Virus record (IMG/VR): IMGVR_UViG_3300041409_000548
Span: 1-56,707 of that record
Strand: one strand, 5' to 3'
Length of the DNA stretch: 56,707 bases
DNA from: a virus
Shown here: positions 15,223 to 23,496 of the stretch, in pieces
How the letters are laid out: each line of letters opens with the position of its first letter
How positions within the stretch are numbered: position 1 is the first letter of the stretch
Position numbers and translations under genes: made by a program
Notes under the pieces: model-generated
What the model saw: the letters and a program-made list of their open reading frames with translations, nothing else
What the model was told of the DNA's origin: nothing
Databases searched by the model: none

Positions 15223-15577
15223 CGCAACGGCGTACCCCCAAGTCATGGCCTGGTCCATGCCGAACAGCCCGGGGCCTGGCTACTGGGTGCGGCTACCTGC
15301 CGGACTCCGGTGCTCGTACTGCGACCCCACGCACCGGGCGTACACCGTGGACTGTGCCCACCGGTGCGACTGCTGCGGCCTCTACCGCAACGCCTCCGCC
15401 GAACAGCAGATCGATGGCTTCGGCTACCTGTGCGGAGACGAGTGCATGACCCACCGGATGAACAACTGGATCATGGACTGGGAAGCGCGAGCCCAAGCCA
15501 TCAGCGATGCAGACGCCCTCCACGCCCAGTGGTACCGCGACATGGGCGGCCAACTACCCCCCGACTGGGAGCACTGA
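15212..15577 (+). CDS. Cysteine-rich hypothetical protein
   Basis: The 121-residue protein has several paired cysteines ('CSYCDPTHRAYTVDCAHRCD', 'CCGLYRN', 'YLCGDECMTHRM'), as in treble-clef zinc domains, and a helical C-terminal tail. The ATG at 15212 has GGAG about seven bases upstream and overlaps the upstream gene by 11 bp. No family was recognised. Confidence 0.65.
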   Translation: MSYSATAYPQVMAWSMPNSPGPGYWVRLPAGLRCSYCDPTHRAYTVDCAHRCDCCGLYRNASAEQQIDGFGYLCGDECMTHRMNNWIMDWEARAQAISDADALHAQWYRDMGGQLPPDWEH

Positions 15578-15726
15578 TGGAGCACACCGTCCGCATCGCC
15601 CACGAAGGCGACATGGTGCGCATCTACCACACCACCGACACCGACGACCCCGGCCACGTACCCACCCCCAGCCTGCAGATCAGCCTGCCCGGCGCCGACA
15701 CCGTCGTCGTCGTAGACGAGACCTGA
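15577..15726 (+). CDS. Small β-rich hypothetical protein
   Basis: The 49-residue protein starts at an ATG one base into the upstream TGA. It is made mostly of alternating polar and hydrophobic residues ('HTVRIAHEGDMVRIYHTT', 'LQISLPGADTVVVVDE'), which suggests β strands. No function is known. Confidence 0.55.
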   Translation: MEHTVRIAHEGDMVRIYHTTDTDDPGHVPTPSLQISLPGADTVVVVDET

Positions 15727-15728
15727 TC

Positions 15729-15920
15729 GTGGACGCCCTGTTCTGGATCATCGTGGGATGCGCGCTGTACGCCACCGTGGAGTGCGCCATCCACATCATG
15801 TACGAACGGGCAGCGGACAAGCGGCAGCCACGTCACATCGGCGGCTACCCCTCCGATGACAGGGTCGTGACCCAGCTACCACGGCTGGACCGCCCGCCAC
15901 CGCAAGACACCGACGGCTGA
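15729..15920 (+). CDS. Small single-pass membrane protein
   Basis: The 63-residue protein has one N-terminal hydrophobic segment ('ALFWIIVGCALYATVECAIH') and a polar C-terminal tail. It starts at a GTG two bases after the upstream stop. No function is assigned. Confidence 0.55.
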   Translation: MDALFWIIVGCALYATVECAIHIMYERAADKRQPRHIGGYPSDDRVVTQLPRLDRPPPQDTDG

Positions 15921-15924
15921 CCCC

Positions 15925-16206
15925 GTGCCCCGCAGCAAAGGGCGCTCCGGCAGGGCATGGCGAGCGCTCTGCGCACAGGTCAGACGCGAAGAAGACACCT
16001 GCTGCCTGTGCGGCAAGCCCATAGACCCCGACGCAGAACCCCGGTCGCGCTGGTCGTTCAGCGTCGAACATCACGAACCGCTCAGCAAGGGCGGGCATCC
16101 CCTCGACAGGCGCAACGTGTCGGCCGCGCACTTCGGCTGCAACAGCGCCCGGGGCAACAGGGACGCGCCGCCGGTCACCACCCACGTCGCCTCAAGGGTG
16201 TGGTGA
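15925..16206 (+). CDS. HNH endonuclease of the packaging region
   Basis: The 93-residue protein is a compact HNH nuclease: 'CCLCGKPID', 'FSVEHHEPLSKGGHPLDRRN' and 'AAHFGCNSARGNR' give the two zinc cysteine pairs, the catalytic His and the Asn. Small HNH proteins encoded directly before the terminase, as in HK97 gp74 and many Gram-positive phages, work with terminase to cut DNA for packaging. That role is probable here from position and size. Confidence 0.88.
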   Translation: MPRSKGRSGRAWRALCAQVRREEDTCCLCGKPIDPDAEPRSRWSFSVEHHEPLSKGGHPLDRRNVSAAHFGCNSARGNRDAPPVTTHVASRVW

Positions 16207-16289
16207 CCCACATGCACGCAATGTCCGTTTTTAACCCATTCGGCTGGTAGACCTCGCCGCCGTCTTCTTTTTCTCTCCCCGGAGGATCC

Positions 16290-16682
16290 GTGGCCGTCGG
16301 TGAAGGGTGCGGGAGGCCTCCTGTGGGGCTCAGGGACCGCGGCCGGGCGTTGTGGGAGTCCTTGACGGCGGCGCGGTCGTTCGACGCCGCTGGGGAGCTT
16401 CTGGCGGGTGAGGCGTGCCGTATCGCGGACCGTCTGGAACGCCTGGACAGGCTGTTGCGGGGGGATGCCGGGGACTGGTCGCAGATCGTCGAGGTGCCGG
16501 GTTCGGGGACGCTGGTGCTGGTGATCGATTCGGCGTTGTCGGAGGCGCGGCAGCAGCAGAACGCCCTGCGGCAGATCTTCGCGACGCTGGGACTGGCGAA
16601 GGCGGTGGATCAGGGTGACGACGCTCTCGAGGCTTTCCTCGCTGGCTTGTCCTCCCCGGTTCGGGACGCCGAGGAACCCTGA
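16290..16682 (+). CDS. Terminase small subunit
   Basis: The 130-residue helical protein has the size, position and features of small terminases: 'GLRDRGRALWESLTAARSFD' at the N-terminus, a central 'EACRIADRLERLDRLLRG' and 'ALSEARQQQNALRQIFATLG'. It would recognise phage DNA and regulate the large subunit. The GTG start has GGAGG six bases upstream. The gap before it (16207-16289) is T-rich in two places and may hold a late promoter. It overlaps the large subunit gene by 68 bp. Confidence 0.82.
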   Translation: MAVGEGCGRPPVGLRDRGRALWESLTAARSFDAAGELLAGEACRIADRLERLDRLLRGDAGDWSQIVEVPGSGTLVLVIDSALSEARQQQNALRQIFATLGLAKAVDQGDDALEAFLAGLSSPVRDAEEP

Positions 16683-18063
16683 CCGGCCGACGCACGGGCC
16701 GCGGCTGGCGAAGATCGCGGAGCAGTTGGCGACGCCGCTGATGCCGTGGCAGCGGTATGTGGCGGATGTGGCGTTGGAGTACGACCCGGACACGGGGCGG
16801 TTGTGTTACCGCCGGGTGGGTTTGACGGTGCCGAGGCAGTCGGGGAAGACGACGCTGATCTTGGCGTTGGCGGTGGATCGGGCGCTGGGGTTCGGTGGCC
16901 GGCAGAACATCGTGTACACGGCGCAGACCCGCAACGATGCCCGGTTGAAGTGGGAGGAAGAGCACGTCGAGAGTTTGAACGGGTCGATCTTCCGGCCGTT
17001 GTTCCGGGTGAAGCTGGCGAACGGGCAGGAGGCGATTCGCTGGCGGAACGGGTCGCGGCACGGGATCACGGCGGGGACGGAGAAGTCGGGTCACGGTGCG
17101 ACGCTGGATCTGGGGTTCGTGGACGAGGCGTTCGCGCAGGTGGATGCCCGGTCGGAGCAGTCGATGAATCCGGCGATGATCACCCGGCCGGAGCCGCAGA
17201 TGTGGGTGGTGTCGACGGCGGGTACGGAGTCTTCGACGTATCTGCGGGACAAGGTGGAGGACGGCCGGGAGCGGACGCTCGCCGCCGATCCTGGTCCGGT
17301 GGCGTACTTCGAGTGGTCGGCTCCGGATGATGCGGACCCTGCCGATCCGGCGGTGTGGTGGGCGTGCATGCCAGCGCTGGGGCACACGGTCACCGAGGAC
17401 GCGATCCGCGCCGAGTACGAGTCGATGCGCCGGAAACAGTTGGCGGAGTTCCAGCGGGCGTACCTGAACCAGTGGGTTGACCGTTCGGTCAGGGATCAGG
17501 TGGTCCCGGAGTCGTGGTGGCGGCAGTGCGCGGACCGGGAGTCGGCCATCTCGGGCCCGGTGGTGTTCACGACGGATGTGGCGCCGGGCGACGGGTGGGC
17601 GTCGATCGCCGTGGCGGGGCTGCGGCGGGACGGCTTGCCGCACGGCGAGGTGACCGATCACCACCGGAACTCGGACTGGGTTGTGGCCCGGCTGGTGGAG
17701 TTGCGTGGCCGGCACGAGATGGTGTGCGACCTGGCGCTGGACCCGGCGGGTCCGGTGGGGTCGCTGTTGCCGGCGTTGCGCGCTGAGGGCTTCGACCCGA
17801 TCTTGTTGACGGCGCGGGATCAGGCGCAGTCGTGCGGCGGTTTGTTCACGAAGAGCAAGTCGTCGGCGTGGCGGCATCTGGCGCAGCCCGAGTTGGATGC
17901 GGCGCTGCGGAGCGCCGCGAAGCGGGACCTGGGTGATGCGTGGGCGTTGACCCGGCGGAAGTCGGGTGGCGACATCTCGCCGCTGGTGGCGGTCGCCGAG
18001 GCGCTGTGGGCGTTGGAGACGTTCGGCGGCGCCGCCTACGAGGTGCTCGATTCGGTGTGGTGA
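16615..18063 (+). CDS. Terminase large subunit
   Basis: The 482-residue protein is the packaging motor and nuclease. Walker A is 'VPRQSGKT' at 72-79, Walker B 'LDLGFVDEA' at 164-172, and the coupling region is 'WVVSTAGTESS'. The nuclease domain follows, with acidic residues in 'VFTTDVAPGD' and 'CDLALDPAG'. The length is normal for the HK97-like family. The start may be later than 16615, since the first 25 residues are atypical and overlap the small subunit. Confidence 0.93.
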   Translation: MTTLSRLSSLACPPRFGTPRNPDRPTHGPRLAKIAEQLATPLMPWQRYVADVALEYDPDTGRLCYRRVGLTVPRQSGKTTLILALAVDRALGFGGRQNIVYTAQTRNDARLKWEEEHVESLNGSIFRPLFRVKLANGQEAIRWRNGSRHGITAGTEKSGHGATLDLGFVDEAFAQVDARSEQSMNPAMITRPEPQMWVVSTAGTESSTYLRDKVEDGRERTLAADPGPVAYFEWSAPDDADPADPAVWWACMPALGHTVTEDAIRAEYESMRRKQLAEFQRAYLNQWVDRSVRDQVVPESWWRQCADRESAISGPVVFTTDVAPGDGWASIAVAGLRRDGLPHGEVTDHHRNSDWVVARLVELRGRHEMVCDLALDPAGPVGSLLPALRAEGFDPILLTARDQAQSCGGLFTKSKSSAWRHLAQPELDAALRSAAKRDLGDAWALTRRKSGGDISPLVAVAEALWALETFGGAAYEVLDSVW

Positions 18064-18076
18064 GAGGGGCGGGCGG

Positions 18077-18217
18077 ATGTCGGAGCTCGTCCGGACCGTG
18101 CTGGATGTGGGTGGGGCGCTGCTGATCGTCGCCGGGACGGGTCTGATGTTCGGCCCGGGGGTGGGTCTGGTGGTCGCCGGGACGCTGGTTCTGCTGGTGT
18201 CGTGGCGGGCCCGGTGA
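18077..18217 (+). CDS. Small membrane protein between terminase and portal
   Basis: The 46-residue protein has two hydrophobic stretches ('VGGALLIVAGTGLMFGPGVG', 'LVVAGTLVLLVSW'). The ATG follows a GGGGCGGGCGG stretch and the stop overlaps the portal start by 4 bp. Tiny membrane proteins at this position occur in several actinophages. Its role is unknown. Confidence 0.65.
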   Translation: MSELVRTVLDVGGALLIVAGTGLMFGPGVGLVVAGTLVLLVSWRAR

Positions 18218-19377
18218 GTTTGTTCTTCCGGGAGCGGCGTGCGGCCGACCCGGGGCCGGGGATGCCGCTGTGGCCGATGCGGAATCAGTCGTCGTATTCG
18301 TCGGTGCAGATCACGTCGGAGACCGCCCGGCGGCATTCGGCGGTGTGGCGGTGCCAGATGCTGCGCGCGGACCTGGTGTCCACGTTGCCGCTGTACGTGT
18401 ACCGCGGGTCCGAGTTGCAGGTGAAGCAAAGGATCCCGACGCCGCCGGTGCTGCGGACCCCGGCGTCGGATGTGGGGATCGTGGAGTGGCTGTACTCGTC
18501 GCAGATGTCGCTGGACGACTGCGGGAACGCGTTCGGGCTCATCGTGGGGCGGGATCAGTACGGCCTTCCGGCGCAGGTGGAGTTGCAGGACCCGTCGGCG
18601 GTGTCGCTGCGGGTGGATCGGGAGACGGGCCGCCGCCGGTACGACATCGGCGGGCGCATGTACGACCCGGTCGAGGTGTGGCATGAGCGGCAGTTCACGA
18701 TCCCCGGGTATCCGCTGGGGTTGTCGCCGGTGCAGTACGCGGAGTGGTCGATCGGGCAGGGTTTGTCGGCGGCGAAGTTCGGCCTGGACTGGTTCCGCAA
18801 CGGCGCGACACCGTCGGGCTGGTTCAAGAACACGGCCCGGAAGTTGACGGCGGACGAGTCGTCCGGGGTGAAGAAGAAGTTCATGGCTGCGGTGGGGATG
18901 CGGGAGCCGCTGGTCACCGGCAGCGACTGGGAGTACTCGGCGGTGTCGGTGACGGCGAACGAGTCCCAGTTCCTGGACACGGGCCGCATGTCGGTGCAGG
19001 ACGTGTGCCGGTTCTACGGGGTGCCGTCGGAGATGATCGGTGAGGGCGGTTCGGGTTCGTCGTTGACGTACGCGAACCGTGAGGACCGGGCGATCGACTT
19101 CCTCGCGTTCACCATGAACCCGGTGCTGGTGCGCCGCGAGACGGCCATGTCGGCGTTGACGCCGCGCCCGCACACTGTCGCGTTCGACCGGAACGAGTTG
19201 CTGGCGACGGACCGGTTGACGCGGGCGAAGGCCACACAGCTGGAAATCGCGGCGCATGTGCTGACCCCGGATGAGGCGCGGTTGGAGAACGACCGGCCGG
19301 CGTTGACGCCGGCCGATGTGGAGCAGCTGCCCCCGTGGGGTGCCACGACCGTGGCGCCCGTGCCAGAGAAACCGTAG
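18214..19377 (+). CDS. Portal protein
   Basis: The 387-residue protein matches HK97-type portals: 'NQSSYSSVQITSETARRHSA', 'VWRCQMLRADLVSTLPLYVY', 'YGLPAQVELQDPSAV', 'YGVPSEMIGEG' and 'YANREDRAIDFLAFTMNPVL'. It forms the dodecameric ring at the capsid vertex through which DNA is packed. The GTG at 18214 was chosen because it makes a 4-bp overlap with the upstream stop; an in-frame GTG at 18202 is an alternative. Confidence 0.92.
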   Translation: MSLFFRERRAADPGPGMPLWPMRNQSSYSSVQITSETARRHSAVWRCQMLRADLVSTLPLYVYRGSELQVKQRIPTPPVLRTPASDVGIVEWLYSSQMSLDDCGNAFGLIVGRDQYGLPAQVELQDPSAVSLRVDRETGRRRYDIGGRMYDPVEVWHERQFTIPGYPLGLSPVQYAEWSIGQGLSAAKFGLDWFRNGATPSGWFKNTARKLTADESSGVKKKFMAAVGMREPLVTGSDWEYSAVSVTANESQFLDTGRMSVQDVCRFYGVPSEMIGEGGSGSSLTYANREDRAIDFLAFTMNPVLVRRETAMSALTPRPHTVAFDRNELLATDRLTRAKATQLEIAAHVLTPDEARLENDRPALTPADVEQLPPWGATTVAPVPEKP

Positions 19378-19387
19378 GGAGTTCGCC

Positions 19388-20122
19388 GTGCCGGACCTGT
19401 CGAAGCGCGCCCAGGTGGTGGATCTGCGTCCGCGCGCGTATCGGGCGGCGTGGGAGGTGCGGTCGGGTGCCGGTTCGACGTCGACGTTGTCGGGGTACGC
19501 GGCGGTGTTCGAGGAGCCGTACACGGTGCACGACTGGCTGGGGTCGTATTCGGAGGTCGTGGATTCTGGGGCGGCGACGAAGACTCTGTCGGAGGACCCG
19601 GATGTGGTGTTCCTGGCGAACCACACCGGGTTGACGATGGCGCGGACGAAGGCGGGCACGCTGAGCCTGTACGCGGACTCGACGGGGATGGGCATGGAAG
19701 CCCAGGTCGACACGCGCCGCGGGGATGTGCGGGATCTGGTGCTGGCGATCGAGCGTAGCGATGTGGACGAGATGTCGTTCGCGTTCATGGTGACCCGGCA
19801 GAAGTGGTCCCCCGACTATGACGAGCGCCGGATCCTGGCGTACGACATCAACCGGGGTGACGTGTCGGGGGTGAACTTCGGCGCGAGCCCGACGACGAAT
19901 GTGGCGTCGCGGTCGGAGGTGCAGCGGCGGATCCTGTCGGCTGCGCGGGAGGGCCGGGCGTTGGAGTCCGCGGACATGGCGGTGCTGGTCCGCGCGCTGG
20001 GGTACGCGTCCGCTGTGGAGCTGCTGGACGACGACGCGGTGCCGGACCCGGCCGAGGTGCAGCAGAACACGCAGAGCGGCATGTCGCTGCGCCTCGCGCG
20101 AGCGCTCGCCGCGGCCCGGTGA
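19388..20122 (+). CDS. HK97-type prohead protease
   Basis: The 244-residue protein is a capsid maturation protease of family S78. The expected catalytic His79 lies in 'VVFLANHTG' and Ser130 in 'IERSDVDEMSFAF'. The last 75 residues, rich in Ala and Leu, may serve as a scaffold. It sits between portal and capsid genes, the usual order. The start is a GTG ten bases after the portal stop. Confidence 0.92.
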   Translation: MPDLSKRAQVVDLRPRAYRAAWEVRSGAGSTSTLSGYAAVFEEPYTVHDWLGSYSEVVDSGAATKTLSEDPDVVFLANHTGLTMARTKAGTLSLYADSTGMGMEAQVDTRRGDVRDLVLAIERSDVDEMSFAFMVTRQKWSPDYDERRILAYDINRGDVSGVNFGASPTTNVASRSEVQRRILSAAREGRALESADMAVLVRALGYASAVELLDDDAVPDPAEVQQNTQSGMSLRLARALAAAR

Positions 20123-20226
20123 CCATGCCCGGGCTGTTCCTGGTGTTGGCCGCGGTGCTGGCGTTCGCCGTCGCGTTGGCGCTGCTGTGGTCGTGGCTGG
20201 TCATCCGCCACCACATGACTCACTGA
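20119..20226 (+). CDS. Tiny single-pass membrane protein
   Basis: A 35-residue frame starts at a GTG overlapping the protease stop by 4 bp. Almost all of it is one hydrophobic segment ('LFLVLAAVLAFAVALALLWS') ending in a His-rich tail. The overlap and clean codon usage support it. A membrane protein this small between protease and capsid has no assigned role. Confidence 0.6.
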   Translation: MTMPGLFLVLAAVLAFAVALALLWSWLVIRHHMTH

Positions 20227-20252
20227 CCGAATGTAGATCCCATCCCACAGTC

Positions 20253-20278
20253 CCCCCGTCACCGACCGGTGAACGGGG
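20253..20278 (+). terminator. Hairpin upstream of the capsid gene
   Basis: CCCCCGTCACC at 20253-20263 pairs with GGTGAACGGGG at 20268-20278, with one bulge and a four-base loop. There is no T run after it. It lies in the 149-bp gap between the tiny membrane gene and the capsid gene and could end transcription in part, or protect the 5' end of the capsid message. Confidence 0.5.
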
Positions 20279-20375
20279 TCCCCGCGCTGCCCGCACCGCG
20301 CCGGAGCCGTTCACCCGCGGCCACCACCCGAGCACGGCGACGCGACCACCTATCAACCCGAGAGGAGTGAGCCCC

Positions 20376-21872
20376 GTGAACATCCAGGAGCTCATCGCGC
20401 AGCTGCAGCAGCGGCGCGCAGCCCTCGGTGAGGAACGGGCCGCGCTGGTCACAAGCCGCGAAGCCATCCTCACCAAGGTCACCGAAGAGAAGCGGTCCGA
20501 CCTCACCGACGAAGAGGCCACCGAGTTCCGGTCCCTCGTCGACAAGCTCGACGCGTTCGACGAAGGCAACGAGGACGGCAAGCTGGCCGCCGAGGTCGCC
20601 AAGTACGAAGAGATGGAGAAGCGGGACGCGGCTGCGGCCGAGCTCCGCAAGACCCTCGGGCAGAACACCGGTGTCGAACAGCGGCCCGTCGGCGGTGCCA
20701 CCACCAAGGAGGAGCGCACCTACACGGCGCGGAAGGCCACCACCGACCGCGACAACGTGTCGTTCTTCGTCGACGCCTACGCCATGACCTACCACGCCGA
20801 CTCCCAGGCGAGGGACCGGCTCGAGCGGCACGCCACCGAGGCCAAGGTCCACGGCGAGCTCGAATCCCGGGCCGACACCATCGCCTCCTTCGCCGGCCTC
20901 GTCGTGCCTCAGTACCTGGTGGACGAGTACGCGATGGTCCTGCGGAACGGGCGGCCGACGGTGGCCGTGTGCCGGAAGCTGCCGCTGCCCGCGCAGGGCA
21001 CCAGCTTCCTGATCCCGCGCGGCACGACGGGCGCAGCCGTGGCCAGCCAGGCCACGGAGAACACCGCGGTGCAGTCCACCGACGAGGTGTGGGCGAACGT
21101 CACCGTCCCGGTCGTGACGATCGCCGGGCAGCAGGACGTGTCCCGGCAGTCCCTCGAACGCGGCACGCCGGGTATCGACCAGATCATCTACGCGGACATC
21201 GTGGGTGCGTACGCGCAGGAGCTCGACCGGCAGGTCCTCAACGGCACCGGCGCGTCGGGGCAGATGCTCGGCATCCTGCAGACGTCGGGCATCAACGCGG
21301 CGACCGCGTACGGTGCGGCGCCGACGGCGCCGCTGTTCGCGCTGAAGATCGCCGGTCAGACGACGGCCATCTCCAGCGCGGGGACGATCCTGACGCCGCG
21401 CGTGGTCATCATGCACCCGCGGCGGTGGGGCTGGCTGCAGTCCCTGTCCGACACGACGAACCGCCCGCTGGCGGTCGCGACGGCCGTGAACCCGTTCAAC
21501 GCGCTCGCGGTCATCACGGCGGCGGGGGAACAGTCCGCCGGGATGGACCCGACCACGGCGTCGGCTCAGTTCGTGGGGATGCTGGCCAACGGTCTGCCGG
21601 TGGTGACGGACGCGAACATGCCCACGAACGTCGGCACGAACGTCGAGGACATGGTCATCGTCATGGACAACTCGCAGGCGATGCTGTGGCTCGAAGGCGA
21701 CGGGATGCCGAAGCAACTGCGGTTCGAGCAGACCCTCGGGGCCAACTTGACGATCAAGGTCGTCTGTTACTCCTACGCCGCCTTCACTTGTGCCCGCTAC
21801 CCAGTGGCGTTCGGCAAGATCGGCGGCCTTGATGCGACTGCAACTTGGGGTCATGTGGCACCTGCGTTCTAG
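20376..21872 (+). CDS. Major capsid protein (HK97 fold)
   Basis: The 498-residue protein has the HK97-type layout. The first 110 residues are a charged coiled-coil delta domain ('IQELIAQLQQRRAALGEERA', 'EEKRSDLTDEEATEFRSLVD') that acts as scaffold and is normally removed by the protease encoded upstream. The body has 'RNGRPTVAVCRKLPLPAQG', 'STDEVWANVTVPVVTIAGQQ', 'ELDRQVLNGTG', 'RVVIMHPRRWGWLQSLSDT' and 'MLANGLPVVTDANMPTNVG'. The GTG has GAGAGGAG upstream. It should be the most abundant protein of the virion. Confidence 0.95.
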   Translation: MNIQELIAQLQQRRAALGEERAALVTSREAILTKVTEEKRSDLTDEEATEFRSLVDKLDAFDEGNEDGKLAAEVAKYEEMEKRDAAAAELRKTLGQNTGVEQRPVGGATTKEERTYTARKATTDRDNVSFFVDAYAMTYHADSQARDRLERHATEAKVHGELESRADTIASFAGLVVPQYLVDEYAMVLRNGRPTVAVCRKLPLPAQGTSFLIPRGTTGAAVASQATENTAVQSTDEVWANVTVPVVTIAGQQDVSRQSLERGTPGIDQIIYADIVGAYAQELDRQVLNGTGASGQMLGILQTSGINAATAYGAAPTAPLFALKIAGQTTAISSAGTILTPRVVIMHPRRWGWLQSLSDTTNRPLAVATAVNPFNALAVITAAGEQSAGMDPTTASAQFVGMLANGLPVVTDANMPTNVGTNVEDMVIVMDNSQAMLWLEGDGMPKQLRFEQTLGANLTIKVVCYSYAAFTCARYPVAFGKIGGLDATATWGHVAPAF

Positions 21873-21975
21873 GCCCCCATGTTCTGAGCAGATGTTCGTG
21901 GGATTCACAGGGCTTGGAGAGCCCGGCCTGAGCCTGACCCTCTCGGGTCCGGCCGACAACCGAGAGGGAGCAGTG

Positions 21976-22416
21976 ATGGCTACAACCGACAAGGGGTTCG
22001 ACCCGGGCGTGTTCGTCCCGGATCACGCCCGGGACAACTACTTCGAGATGGCGCGCGCCGCCGCGACGCAGATCGGCGGCTCGGCCACCGATGCGCTGCA
22101 CAAGATGGCGGAGCAGTGGTGGCGCAACCACGAGTCGGAGCCCATGTTCGGGTGGGAGCACCTCGCCGGGTGGGCCGAGAACGCGACGGTCCCGGAGGAC
22201 GAGGACACGAACATGGCGGTCGCGCGCGCGTACGAGTCGGTGAAGCGGGCCGGGTCGGCCGCTCTCCTCGACGACGACGTGAAGGAGGAGCTGTTGGAGG
22301 CCCGGAAGAAGGCTGCCGGGCAGGGTCCGGTGGCGCCGCGGGAGTCGGCGAACGCCGGTCCGCTGGGGAGGCCGGCGAAGACGCCGGGTTCGGCGAAGCC
22401 TTCGCCGAAGTCCTGA
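21976..22416 (+). CDS. Hypothetical protein after the capsid gene
   Basis: The 146-residue protein starts at an ATG behind GAGAGGGAG. It is acidic and helical ('YFEMARAAATQIGGSATDAL', 'AVARAYESVKRAGSAALLDD') with a Pro/Lys-rich tail. Its position suggests a virion or assembly role, but no family was recognised. It overlaps the next, shorter gene weakly or not at all, depending on the start of that gene. Confidence 0.6.
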   Translation: MATTDKGFDPGVFVPDHARDNYFEMARAAATQIGGSATDALHKMAEQWWRNHESEPMFGWEHLAGWAENATVPEDEDTNMAVARAYESVKRAGSAALLDDDVKEELLEARKKAAGQGPVAPRESANAGPLGRPAKTPGSAKPSPKS

Positions 22417-22484
22417 GCGGGTTGGGCGCGTCCCTGGCCCCGGGCCGGTTGGGGGCGCGCCCTTCTTCGGTGGTGGAGGGGGTT

Positions 22485-22679
22485 GTGGTGGTGGAGTCGG
22501 AGTTCGTCGAGGTTCGTCGTCGTCGTGGTTTGTCGTGGGAGCAGATGGCGGAGTTGGCGGTGCGGGATGGGCAGCCGGAGGCGGCTGCGGAGTTCCGGCG
22601 CCGGGCGAGGGCGGAGCGGCGTGATGTTCTGCCTGGTGTGACGGAGTACGCGGTCCCGGCGCCGAAGGACCGGACCTGA
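22485..22679 (+). CDS. Small charged hypothetical protein
   Basis: The 64-residue protein starts at one of three consecutive GTG codons (22485, 22488, 22491) that follow GGAGGGGG. It is very rich in Arg and Glu ('VEVRRRRGLSWEQMAELAVR', 'AAAEFRRRARAERR'). The same frame is open further upstream, where a TTG at 22422 is an alternative. No function is known. Confidence 0.55.
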   Translation: MVVESEFVEVRRRRGLSWEQMAELAVRDGQPEAAAEFRRRARAERRDVLPGVTEYAVPAPKDRT

Positions 22680-22726
22680 GGTCTGTCAGTTCATCTGCGT
22701 TCCCTATACCCCCGAAGGAGCCCGCG

Positions 22727-23095
22727 ATGGGTGAGTTGGTCGTGCCCGCAGAACTGTTCGTGCGGGTGTGTGACGCCTGCGGCGGGGTGGATGACCACCC
22801 GCGGCACACGTTCGGTGGCGGGGATCGGGGCGCGTTCCCGCACGTCCGCCCGGAGGCTGTCGCCGCCGTGCTCGGGAACCCGGACCTGTCGGATGACGAC
22901 AAGGGCCGGTACGTGGCCGAGCTCGCCGACCTGTCCACGCAGGCCCTGCACTACGACTGCTGCCGGGCGCATGGCTGTCCGAAGGGGACGTGCGACGTGC
23001 TGAGCGCGGGCGCCGAGACGTTGCGCGGTCCGGTGCTGCGGGATCACGTCGCCGGGTTCGCCGCGTTCACCGTTCCCGCGCAGCAGGAGGGCTGA
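22727..23095 (+). CDS. Cysteine- and histidine-containing hypothetical protein
   Basis: The 122-residue protein starts at an ATG with GAAGGAG eight bases upstream. It has 'VCDACGGVDDHPRHTF' near the start and 'HYDCCRAHGCPKGTCDV' after the middle, so it may bind metal. It is in the structural region but no virion family was recognised. Confidence 0.6.
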   Translation: MGELVVPAELFVRVCDACGGVDDHPRHTFGGGDRGAFPHVRPEAVAAVLGNPDLSDDDKGRYVAELADLSTQALHYDCCRAHGCPKGTCDVLSAGAETLRGPVLRDHVAGFAAFTVPAQQEG

Positions 23096-23096
23096 G

Positions 23097-23486
23097 ATGG
23101 CTGTCGGTTTGTCGAGCGCGAATCTGGCGAACTCGTGGTTGAACATGCTGCGGGGGACGGCGTTCACGGCCCCTGCGGGGACGTTCGTGAAGTTGCACAC
23201 GGCTGATCCTGGGGCGGCGGGTGCGACGGCGGCGTCGGCGAACACGACGCGGGTGTCGGCGACGTTCTCGGCCGCATCGGCGGGTGTGTTGACGATGTCG
23301 AACACGCCGACGTGGGCGGCGTGGGCGTCGGGTTCGGAGACGTTGACGCACATCTCGGTGTGGGATGCGTCGACGGCCGGCAACTTCCTGTACTCGGTGG
23401 CGCTGACGACGTCGAAATCGGTCACCAATGGCGACACTTTCACTTTGAGTTCCCACACCTTCACTTTATCGCCGATCGCGGCGTAA
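23097..23486 (+). CDS. Virion surface / tail-fibre-like protein
   Basis: The 129-residue, Ala/Thr-rich protein has 'GTFVKLHTADPGAAGATAAS', the start of a domain often found in phage fibre or decoration proteins, followed by 'ISVWDASTAGNFLYSVALTT'. It is predicted all-β. It is the first gene of a cassette between the capsid and the connectors, so a capsid-surface role is as likely as a tail role. The end looks intact despite the homing endonuclease gene 10 bp downstream. Confidence 0.65.
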   Translation: MAVGLSSANLANSWLNMLRGTAFTAPAGTFVKLHTADPGAAGATAASANTTRVSATFSAASAGVLTMSNTPTWAAWASGSETLTHISVWDASTAGNFLYSVALTTSKSVTNGDTFTLSSHTFTLSPIAA

Positions 23487-23496
23487 CATTGACTGC

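Noticed and set aside
16207-16289. Late promoter before terminase
   Set aside because: Two T-rich runs are present but no -35/-10 pair with good spacing was found, so no promoter feature was called.
16330-19788. 1,152-codon open frame on the - strand across the terminase, portal and protease genes
   Set aside because: It is antisense to genes with clear catalytic motifs. Its product is an Arg/Pro/His-rich sequence without domains, as expected when GC-rich third positions remove stops from the opposite strand.
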